64,000 nucleotides of DNA from an uncultured Dorea sp. (GTDB taxonomy: Bacteria; Bacillota_A; Clostridia; Lachnospirales; Lachnospiraceae): positions 3,672 to 67,671 of the forward strand of contig CAJTRO010000005.1 in assembly GCA_910579015.1 (NCBI GenBank), given 5' to 3'. The notes below the pieces were generated by a model. The model did not search any database and had not been told where the DNA came from. It saw only the letters and a program-made list of their open reading frames with translations. The position numbers and the translations under genes are program-made. Below, piece after piece: positions 57,811 to 64,000 of the stretch; positions within the stretch are counted from its first letter, which is position 1, and each line of letters starts with the position of its first letter.

Positions 57811-58623
57811 ATGGACCATGAACAACCAATAAAGCAAAAGAAAAAATCTAAAAGTAATACTAAGATAGTCATTATACTTGCTGTCATATTAGTGTTACTA
57901 ATCGGCTTTGGCGGAGGCATTTATCTGTACACTCATCAAGAAGAGAAAACCATGGCGGAACAACAAGCCAAAGAAGCCGATCCCGAAAAGACTCAAGAAC
58001 GATATGAATCTCTAAAATCACAGGTAACCATTGATGCGGACGATCCAATATATCGGAAAATTGATTTTGCCGCCGCTCAAGCAGTAAACCCTGATGTTTA
58101 CGCATGGATTTGGATTCCAGGGACTAATGTTGACTATCCTATTCTGCAAAGTCAGACAGAAGAAGATGCCTATTATCTCGATCATACCATAGAGAGAAAA
58201 GCAGGTCTTCCAGGTTCCATTTATACTGAAAAGTATAATAAAACCGACTTTTCAGATCCTGTTAATCTTATTTACGGGCATGATATGAAAAATGGAAGCA
58301 TGTTTGCGAATCTTCATATGTATGAGGATCGGGCATTTTTCGATAGCAATCCATACATTTACATTTATCTGCCAAATAATCAGGCTCTAAAGTATCGAAT
58401 ATTTGCCGCTGTAAAATTTGACGATCGATACATACTTGGAAATTATAATTTTCTTGAGCCTGCTGATTTCCAGAAATATCTGGACGAACTTCGCGGTTCA
58501 CTTGAAGGGCATGTTAATTTAGAAGTGGAAGTAACCCAGCAAAAAGGGATTATTACTTTATCTACTTGCATTGCTGATGAACCTAACAACAGATGGCTTG
58601 TTAATGCGACACGCGAAGAGTAG
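57811..58623 (+). CDS. srtB: Class B sortase
   Basis: Cysteine transpeptidase that anchors surface proteins to peptidoglycan. From the ATG at 57811 (GGAGG 7 nt upstream) a Lys-rich N-terminus and a membrane helix (IVIILAVILVLLIGFGGGIYLY) precede the catalytic domain: WIWIPGTNVDYPILQS, catalytic His in NLIYGHDMKNGSMFA, catalytic Cys in GIITLSTCIADE and catalytic Arg in NNRWLVNATRE. Length (~270) and TLSTC place it in class B. The next gene encodes a secreted protein ending in SPKTGE, matching the (S/P)PxTG pattern reported for C. difficile SrtB, so it is the probable dedicated substrate. Confidence 0.93.
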   Translation: MDHEQPIKQKKKSKSNTKIVIILAVILVLLIGFGGGIYLYTHQEEKTMAEQQAKEADPEKTQERYESLKSQVTIDADDPIYRKIDFAAAQAVNPDVYAWIWIPGTNVDYPILQSQTEEDAYYLDHTIERKAGLPGSIYTEKYNKTDFSDPVNLIYGHDMKNGSMFANLHMYEDRAFFDSNPYIYIYLPNNQALKYRIFAAVKFDDRYILGNYNFLEPADFQKYLDELRGSLEGHVNLEVEVTQQKGIITLSTCIADEPNNRWLVNATREE

Positions 58624-58723
58624 GCTTGTTAAATAATATAAACATTAATAAGGATATTAAGGCCTATAAAAGCTTTAATATAAAATCACACAACGTAACA
58701 GAATAAGGAAGGAGTAAATAATT

Positions 58724-59335
58724 ATGAAATTAAAAAAGATGGTTGCTTTAATTACCGCTGGCGCTCTTTGCCTCGGTATGAGCATGACTGCATTCGCAGC
58801 AAACAGTGTAACTGATGTTATTGGTGGTGCAATTGTTGAAGGCGTTGAGGGTACTGTTGAGAACGACTACTATAACATGACACCAGAAGAGAAGAAAGCA
58901 TTTGAAGAAGCTGCAGAAGTTCTTTCTGATGAATCTAAAGTAAAAGCTGAGTTAGAGAAACTTGGTTATGACACAAAAGGCAAGGACGTCGTTGTAATGG
59001 GCCTTGGCGAGTACAATTACTATGATGAAAATGGCAACAAGGCTGAACTTCCAAAAGGCTCTACAGTTAAATTCAGTTTAGCTGGTGTTGAAAAAGCTAA
59101 AGGTTTAAAGCATGGCGATCAGATTTATGTAATGCATTATCTTGGCGATGGAAAGTGGGAAGTTAAGTCTGCAAAGGTTACATTCGTAAATGGTGTTGCA
59201 TATGCAGAAGTAGAAATGGACAGCTTATCACCAGTTGCTTTCTTAAAGGTTATGTCTAATGGCAAAATCGTTAAGTTAGACAAGAAGGGTGAGGTAGTTT
59301 CTAACACAGGCAGATCTCCTAAGACAGGCGAGTAA
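58724..59335 (+). CDS. Secreted protein ending in SPKTGE, probable sortase partner
   Basis: 203 residues with a classical signal peptide (MKLKKMVALITAGALCLGMSMTAFAA, cleavage after ~26). The mature part is acidic with an N-terminal helical section (MTPEEKKAFEEAAEVLSDESKVKAELEKLGYD) and a beta-rich section. The last six residues are SPKTGE, followed at once by two stop codons (TAATAA). A sortase-type SPxTG signal is there but the usual hydrophobic helix and positive tail are missing, and no frameshift restoring them is seen downstream. Codon choice (GTT, GCT, CTT) resembles highly expressed genes. AAGGAAGGAG ribosome binding site. Confidence 0.85.
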   Translation: MKLKKMVALITAGALCLGMSMTAFAANSVTDVIGGAIVEGVEGTVENDYYNMTPEEKKAFEEAAEVLSDESKVKAELEKLGYDTKGKDVVVMGLGEYNYYDENGNKAELPKGSTVKFSLAGVEKAKGLKHGDQIYVMHYLGDGKWEVKSAKVTFVNGVAYAEVEMDSLSPVAFLKVMSNGKIVKLDKKGEVVSNTGRSPKTGE

Positions 59336-59491
59336 TAAGAATTAATTCTTCACAAGTTAATTTATGGTTTAGATTTTTGGAACAAGTTAATCCTTTAATC
59401 CTTCCTAAATCTACTGTGAAGCTGTAGGGAGCTTAATCCTACAATAAAAAAATAAGTGATATGACATAACTGTTATTGTGTGTGATATGAA

Positions 59492-59528
59492 GAAACCATT
59501 CCATTATCCGGAATGGTTTCTTTCATTT
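59492..59528 (+). terminator. Terminator of the sortase cassette
   Basis: GAAACCATTCC (59492-59502) pairs with GGAATGGTTTC (59510-59520), followed by TTTCATTT. A weaker TGTAGG/CCTACA stem lies at 59423-59443. Confidence 0.8.
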
Positions 59529-59634
59529 CCCTTCCTCTCTTTTCCGACATCCCTCTCTCCAATACCAATGGATATTACCACTTCAACAAAAATCCATCCA
59601 GCTCCCGCAAATTCCGTGAAATAATAAACTATCA

Positions 59635-59663
59635 TTGTACCACATTTTCTTATATGCTATAAT
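59635..59663 (+). promoter_or_regulatory. Promoter of hydEGF
   Basis: TTGTAC (59635-59640), 17-nt spacer ending TGC, TATAAT (59658-59663), an extended -10 promoter. Confidence 0.8.
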
Positions 59664-59669
59664 AAAGAA

Positions 59670-59796
59670 GCTATAACGTACTAATCACAAAGGGCAATAC
59701 CTGCGTGAGAAGGCGGACAGATTCGATTGATATTGACATGGATAGGGATAATTCTACCCTTTTTGGACCTGACGCCTTGTGCGCGGTCCTTTTTTC
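59670..59796 (+). ncRNA. Structured attenuator leader of hydEGF (candidate riboswitch)
   Basis: About 125 nt between the promoter and hydE. It ends in an intrinsic terminator: GGACC-tga-CGC-cttgt-GCG-c-GGTCC (59765-59789) plus TTTTTTT. Upstream, AAGGCG-ga-CAG (59710-59720) is complementary to CTG-a-CGCCTT (59769-59778), which spans the 5' side of the terminator, so the two helices are mutually exclusive. AAAGGG (59690-59695)/CCCTTT (59757-59762) and a small GGGATA...TACCC stem could frame an aptamer. No known riboswitch consensus was matched by eye; the ligand is unknown. Confidence 0.6.
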
Positions 59797-59841
59797 ATTT
59801 CCAGGGAGCGCGCTGATCCAATCATACAACCGAGGTGAATA

Positions 59842-60894
59842 ATGACAACTGATAACCGACAACTAATCAACCGCTTAAAAGAACAGCAATCCCTTACAAA
59901 GCCTGAATGGATCCAACTGATCTCAGGACGCACGCCAGAGCTTGCCGAGTACCTCTTCTTACTCGCAAGGGAAGAACGGCACCGCTATTACGGTCACGAC
60001 GTCTACGTCCGGGGATTAATTGAGTTCACGAACTATTGCCGGAACGACTGTTTCTACTGCGGTATCCGTAAAAGTAATGGCAAGGCAGTCCGCTACCGGC
60101 TTGACGAAGAAGAGATCCTGTCCTGCTGTCAGAACGGATACCGGCTTGGATTTCGGACCTTCGTACTACAGGGCGGAGAGGATGCTTATTTTACAGATGA
60201 GAAACTGGTGCATATTTTGAGATCTATCAAGAAGCTGTATCCGGACTGTGCCATTACCCTTTCTGTCGGCGAACGCTCTTACGACAGCTTCAAACGGCTT
60301 TTTGACGCCGGAGCCGACCGCTATCTGCTGCGGCATGAGACCTGTAATGCCTCGCATTATTCCAGGCTCCATCCGCCTTCTCTGCGTGCATCCACAAGAC
60401 AGCAATGCCTGTGGGACTTAAAAGAGATTGGATATCAGGTCGGAACCGGATTCATGACAGGCTCGCCTTACCAGACAGCAGAACACCTGGCCGAGGATAT
60501 GCTTTTTATCAAGAAGCTGAATCCCCATATGGTCGGTATCGGCCCGTTTATCGTGCATCATGATACCCCCTTTGCTGACAAATGCTCCGGCACACTGGAA
60601 CTTACCCTGTTCATGCTCGGCCTCCTAAGACTCATGCTCCCAAAGGTTCTGCTTCCGGCAACTACAGCCCTTGGGACCATCGACTCGAAGGGACGGGAGC
60701 TTGGCATACTGGCCGGCGCCAATGTTGTAATGCCGAATCTCTCCCCTGTCAATGTGCGCAAGGATTATTCCCTGTATGACAACAAGATCTGCACCGGGGA
60801 CGAGGCCGCCGAATGCCGGAAATGTCTGGAGAAGCGAATGGAATCCATCGGTTACCGGATTGTGACAGCCCGCGGAGATTCCCTGAACGTTTAA
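59842..60894 (+). CDS. hydE: [FeFe]-hydrogenase maturation radical SAM protein HydE
   Basis: Radical SAM enzyme of H-cluster assembly. The 4Fe-4S motif is NYCRNDCFYCGIR (Cys at ~63, 67, 70, C-x3-C-x2-C), followed by YRLDEEEILSCCQNGYRLGFRTFVLQGGED, diagnostic for HydE. 350 residues, full length. Downstream segments GTGFMTGSPYQT (~207) and GANVVMPNLSP (~292) are also typical. It is commonly misnamed biotin synthase. First of hydE-hydG-hydF, 90 nt before hydG; GAGGTG ribosome binding site. Confidence 0.96.
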   Translation: MTTDNRQLINRLKEQQSLTKPEWIQLISGRTPELAEYLFLLAREERHRYYGHDVYVRGLIEFTNYCRNDCFYCGIRKSNGKAVRYRLDEEEILSCCQNGYRLGFRTFVLQGGEDAYFTDEKLVHILRSIKKLYPDCAITLSVGERSYDSFKRLFDAGADRYLLRHETCNASHYSRLHPPSLRASTRQQCLWDLKEIGYQVGTGFMTGSPYQTAEHLAEDMLFIKKLNPHMVGIGPFIVHHDTPFADKCSGTLELTLFMLGLLRLMLPKVLLPATTALGTIDSKGRELGILAGANVVMPNLSPVNVRKDYSLYDNKICTGDEAAECRKCLEKRMESIGYRIVTARGDSLNV

Positions 60895-60983
60895 GCTTCC
60901 CTATACCTTTACTTTTACCTTTACCAATGCAGAATACACCGCTTGTCATAGCGGCATAATAAAAAACCAGGAGGAACCTAACA

Positions 60984-62405
60984 ATGTATGACGTAAAATC
61001 AAGACACCCCGAAGACTTTATCAACCATGAGGAGATCTTAGAAACCCTCGCCTACGCAGATGAGAATAAGAATAATGCCGCGCTCATCGAATCTCTGATT
61101 GAGAAGGCCGCGCTTCGCAAAGGGCTTACCCACCGCGAAGCATCCGTTCTCCTTGCCTGTGAGGACGACGCGATGAACCAGAAGATCTTCCAGCTGGCAG
61201 AGCAGATCAAGAAAGATTTCTACGGCAACCGTATCGTGCTCTTTGCCCCCCTTTATCTGTCCAACTACTGCGTCAACGGATGTACCTACTGTCCATACCA
61301 TCTGAAGAACAAACACATTGCCAGAAAGAAATTAACCCAGGATGAGATCAGACGGGAAGTCATTGCCTTACAGGACATGGGGCACAAGCGTCTTGCACTG
61401 GAAGCCGGCGAGGATCCTGTCCACAACACCATGGACTATTATCTGGACTGTATCAACACCATCTACAGTATCAAGCATAAGAATGGCGCGATCCGCCGTG
61501 TCAATATCAACATTGCCGCAACAACGGTCGATAATTACCGCCTGCTTAAGGAAGCCGGTATCGGCACCTATATCCTGTTCCAGGAGACCTACCATAAGGA
61601 GAGCTACCTTGCTCTTCATCCAACCGGTCCGAAGCATGACTATGACTATCACACTACGGCCATGGACCGCGCCATGGAGGGCGGGATCGACGACGTGGGC
61701 GTAGGCGTTCTCTTCGGGCTTGACAAGTACCGCTATGAATTTGCGGGGCTTCTGATGCACGCCGAACATCTTGAAGCCGCCTTCGGCGTAGGCCCGCATA
61801 CCATCAGCGTGCCAAGACTTCGAAATGCCGATGATATTGATGCAGACTCATTTACAAATGGAATCGACGACGATACCTTTGCCAAGATCGTGGCCTGCAT
61901 CCGGATCGCCGTACCTTACACCGGCATGATCATTTCCACGAGAGAGAGCCAGAAGACACGGGAGAGGGTTCTGCACCTTGGCATCTCGCAGATCAGCGGA
62001 GGATCCAAGACCAGCGTGGGAGGCTATTGTGAGCCGGAACCAGAAGACGAGAAGTCCGAACAGTTCGACGTCATCGACAACCGTACACTGGACGAGGTAG
62101 TAAAATGGCTTATGGAGATGGATTATCTCCCAAGCTTCTGCACCGCATGTTACCGCGAAGGACGGACCGGCGACCGTTTCATGTCCCTGTGTAAGAGCGG
62201 GCAGATACAGAACTGCTGCCACCCGAATGCCCTCATGACTTTGGAGGAATATCTGATGGATTACGCATCTCCTGAGACCAAAGCCATCGGTGACAGGCTG
62301 ATCGACAAGGAGGTCTTGAACGTGCCGAACGAGAAGGCCCGGAAAGTCGTGCTTGAAAATCTGAAACTGATACGGGAAAATAACCGCCGGGATTTCCGTT
62401 TCTGA
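60984..62405 (+). CDS. hydG: [FeFe]-hydrogenase maturation radical SAM tyrosine lyase HydG
   Basis: Cleaves tyrosine to supply CO and CN- ligands of the H-cluster. N-terminal radical SAM motif NYCVNGCTYCPYH (Cys at ~92, 96, 99), EAGEDPVHNT (~139), and the C-terminal second cluster motif CTACYREGRTGDRFMSLCKSGQIQNCC (C-x2-C-x~22-C, ~385-412), which distinguishes HydG from ThiH. 473 residues, full length. AGGAGGA ribosome binding site. Confidence 0.97.
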   Translation: MYDVKSRHPEDFINHEEILETLAYADENKNNAALIESLIEKAALRKGLTHREASVLLACEDDAMNQKIFQLAEQIKKDFYGNRIVLFAPLYLSNYCVNGCTYCPYHLKNKHIARKKLTQDEIRREVIALQDMGHKRLALEAGEDPVHNTMDYYLDCINTIYSIKHKNGAIRRVNINIAATTVDNYRLLKEAGIGTYILFQETYHKESYLALHPTGPKHDYDYHTTAMDRAMEGGIDDVGVGVLFGLDKYRYEFAGLLMHAEHLEAAFGVGPHTISVPRLRNADDIDADSFTNGIDDDTFAKIVACIRIAVPYTGMIISTRESQKTRERVLHLGISQISGGSKTSVGGYCEPEPEDEKSEQFDVIDNRTLDEVVKWLMEMDYLPSFCTACYREGRTGDRFMSLCKSGQIQNCCHPNALMTLEEYLMDYASPETKAIGDRLIDKEVLNVPNEKARKVVLENLKLIRENNRRDFRF

Positions 62406-62448
62406 TAAGGAACGGATATGACATCATTTATAAGAAGGAGCATACACA

Positions 62449-63639
62449 ATGAGCATAAACGACACCCCTTCCGGAGAACGCATACACATTGGCATCTTCG
62501 GGAAGCGAAATGCCGGAAAATCCAGTATTATCAATGCGCTGACCGGCCAGAACCTTGCCATCGTCTCGGACATAAAGGGAACCACCACCGATCCGGTATT
62601 AAAGGCCATGGAGCTTCTGCCCCTTGGCCCGGTGGTCATGATAGACACCCCCGGCCTGGACGACGAAGGAGAGCTTGGCGCACTGCGGGTACAGAAGGCA
62701 TACCAGATCCTGAATAAGACGGATATTGCAATCCTTGTAATCGACGGCACAACAGGCATGACACAGGAGGATGACGCCATCCTTATACGGATACAGGACA
62801 AATCCATTCCATGTATCATTGTAATGAACAAGTCCGATCTGGTCCCCAAAAGCGCACAGGCTCTGCCCGAAACCGGCATACCCCGCCTGTGGTGCAGTGC
62901 GTTCTGCCGTTCCAATATACAGGAATTAAAGGAACGGATTGCTTCCCTCGTACCAAAGAAGGACACGAAGCTTCCGATCGTCGGCGGACTGATAAAGCCT
63001 TCCGACCTTGTTGTACTGGTAATTCCCATTGACAAGGCGGCCCCAAAAGGCCGTCTGATCCTGCCGCAACAGCAGACTATCCGGGATATTCTGGAAGCGG
63101 GGGCTGTTTCCGTGGTCACAAGAAACACAGAGCTTAAGGAGACGCTTGCATCCCTTGGCAAGAAACCCGCCCTCGTCATCACGGACAGCCAGGCCTTCGA
63201 ACAGACTGCCTCCGATGTACCAGAGGATATCCCTCTGACCTCATTTTCCATCCTGTTCGCGAGATATAAGGGCGACCTCTGGCACATGGTAGACGGCGCA
63301 AGAACCCTGGATACTCTGACGGATAAAGACTGCGTGCTGATCTGCGAGGGCTGTACCCACCACAGGCAATGCGGAGATATCGGCACAGAGAAGCTTCCTG
63401 CGTGGATCCGGAAACATACCGGCACAACACCGGAATTCGAATTCACCAGCGGATCAGAATTTCCACTGGATCTTAGCCCGTTTAGGCTGATCATACACTG
63501 CGGAGGCTGTATGCTGAATGAACGAGAGATGAAATACCGGCTGAAATGTGCCAGAGACGCAAATGTGCCGATGACAAACTATGGAACGGCGATCGCCTAT
63601 ATGAAAGGAATTCTTGAACGGAGCATTGCCATGTTCTAA
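62449..63639 (+). CDS. hydF: [FeFe]-hydrogenase maturation GTPase HydF
   Basis: Scaffold on which the H-cluster precursor is built before transfer to the hydrogenase. N-terminal GTPase domain: P-loop GKRNAGKSSIINAL (~19-32), GTTTDPV (~49), DTPGLDDEG (~66), NKSDLV (~126). Middle dimerisation domain, then the C-terminal cluster-binding part with GCTHHRQCGD (~304) and HCGGCMLNEREMKYR (~350), matching the CxH...CxxC ligands. 396 residues. Completes the hydEGF set; the hydrogenase itself is not in the window. Confidence 0.96.
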   Translation: MSINDTPSGERIHIGIFGKRNAGKSSIINALTGQNLAIVSDIKGTTTDPVLKAMELLPLGPVVMIDTPGLDDEGELGALRVQKAYQILNKTDIAILVIDGTTGMTQEDDAILIRIQDKSIPCIIVMNKSDLVPKSAQALPETGIPRLWCSAFCRSNIQELKERIASLVPKKDTKLPIVGGLIKPSDLVVLVIPIDKAAPKGRLILPQQQTIRDILEAGAVSVVTRNTELKETLASLGKKPALVITDSQAFEQTASDVPEDIPLTSFSILFARYKGDLWHMVDGARTLDTLTDKDCVLICEGCTHHRQCGDIGTEKLPAWIRKHTGTTPEFEFTSGSEFPLDLSPFRLIIHCGGCMLNEREMKYRLKCARDANVPMTNYGTAIAYMKGILERSIAMF

Positions 63640-63685
63640 AAGAGAGGCTGTTGTGTATAACGGATATTTCACAACAGCCTCTCTT
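63640..63685. terminator. Bidirectional terminator between hydF and thyX
   Basis: AAGAGAGGCTGTTGTG (63640-63655) pairs perfectly with its complement (63670-63685), a 16-bp stem with a 14-nt AT-rich loop in a convergent gap. Confidence 0.8.
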
Positions 63686-63732
63686 CATAACATTCTCCGC
63701 AGTGCTTTTTCTCTTTGGATTCACAACAGGAT

Positions 63733-64000
63733 TTAACAATCAAGGTTCTTAAACTTTACGTTCATCTCCTCAAGCCTCCCGCAGGTCATCCTTCCCTCCG
63801 GGCATACCCCAAGCATGAAACAGCTTGGACCGAAATGATCAAAAAGCTCCGGGAATGAACCTCTTAAGCCCTTCAACATCTCAACGGCGATCTTCCTTAT
63901 CTCCCACTGTGCACGGTTACAGGTCCGCAATTTCATAAAATGCTCCAGCTCTCTGGCATTCATGGTAGTCATGACATCCATCACATTACCGCTCAGTGCA
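63733..64000 (-). CDS. thyX: FAD-dependent thymidylate synthase ThyX (C-terminal part)
   Basis: The last ~88 residues of a gene that runs off the window. NARELEHFMKLRTCNRAQWEIRKIAVEML matches the conserved ThyX C-terminal region (N-AREL-HF-LR-...-AQWEIR), which binds FAD and dUMP. The frame is open to base 64000, so the internal GTG is not the true start. ThyX makes dTMP from dUMP using reduced flavin. The C-terminus has an extra Cys-containing tail (GVCPEGRMTCGRLEEM) seen in clostridial forms. Confidence 0.9.
   Translation of the reverse strand, partial: ALSGNVMDVMTTMNARELEHFMKLRTCNRAQWEIRKIAVEMLKGLRGSFPELFDHFGPSCFMLGVCPEGRMTCGRLEEMNVKFKNLDC

Noticed and set aside
59690..59720. Partial resemblance to a TPP riboswitch (GGGCAATACCTGCGT) or c-di-GMP-I (AAAGGGCAA) upstream of hydE
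   Set aside because: The TPP GCTGAGA and GAACCTGAT boxes and the c-di-GMP GGACGCAAAGC box are absent, so neither class can be assigned.
59738..59842. 34-codon ORF (MDRDNSTLFGPDA...) overlapping the hydE start by 1 nt
   Set aside because: No ribosome binding site, and it runs through the terminator hairpin; likely chance.

Overview
The window looks like chromosome of a gut-type anaerobic Firmicute, most likely a Lachnospiraceae (Clostridium cluster XIVa) member. The reasons are: HydE/HydG/HydF maturases for an [FeFe]-hydrogenase, a class B sortase with an SPxTG-type partner, ROK/DeoR/AraC-controlled sugar loci, AGGAGG-type ribosome binding sites, AT-rich intergenic DNA with clear TTGACA/TATAAT promoters, and pairs of hypothetical genes typical of that family. 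The species was not determined.

Layout. 1-1.9 kb: a methionine ABC importer (metN and partial metI) behind a promoter, a tiny Met/Cys-rich leader peptide and an intrinsic terminator, i.e. an apparent leader-peptide attenuator. 1.9-8.1 kb: a DeoR-controlled galactitol/tagatose-type operon (deoR, gatZ, gatY, an FGGY kinase, gatD). 8.1-11 kb: AT-rich accessory patch with gene fragments, a GNAT acetyltransferase, a RelB/DinJ remnant and an intact PIN toxin-antitoxin pair. 11-24.5 kb: polyol/ketose island with an Rbs-type ABC importer, four dehydrogenases counting gatD (three MDR, one SDR), two further FGGY kinases (one sedoheptulokinase-like), two ROK regulators and a HAD phosphatase. 24.6-26.2 kb: AAA-ATPase/PD-(D/E)XK protein. 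26.4-35 kb: glycoside locus (GH2, sugar ABC importer of the MalEFG type, Gfo/Idh/MocA oxidoreductase, MDR oxidoreductase, AraC regulator).

35.1-43.8 kb is housekeeping: tRNA-Leu, a six-tRNA cluster, a phosphodiesterase, rdgB, an rRNA methyltransferase, an Asn/Ser-rich small protein, a candidate C-rich small RNA, tRNA-Glu, the rpmG-secE-nusG-rplK-rplA operon, and a cysteine synthase homologue. 44-56 kb: an aspartate-type aminotransferase, a membrane-anchored EEP-family phosphatase, a second AAA-ATPase/PD-(D/E)XK protein, an alpha/beta hydrolase, a pair of DUF-type genes, an unrecognised Tyr/Gly/Asn-repeat protein embedded in dispersed repeats, an aldo/keto reductase and an Rpn-like nuclease. 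56.5-59.5 kb: cell-surface cassette LCP - sortase B - small exported protein ending in SPKTGE. 59.6-63.6 kb: hydE-hydG-hydF behind a structured attenuator-like leader; a partial thyX closes the window.

The most interesting signals are regulatory: the methionine leader-peptide attenuator, the hydEGF leader with mutually exclusive helices, a candidate sRNA with C-rich seed motifs, a 17-bp palindromic operator placed identically at two sugar promoters, and two genes whose 3' coding ends (with stop codon) are tandemly re-duplicated downstream. All calls come from reading the sequence; no database search was run.
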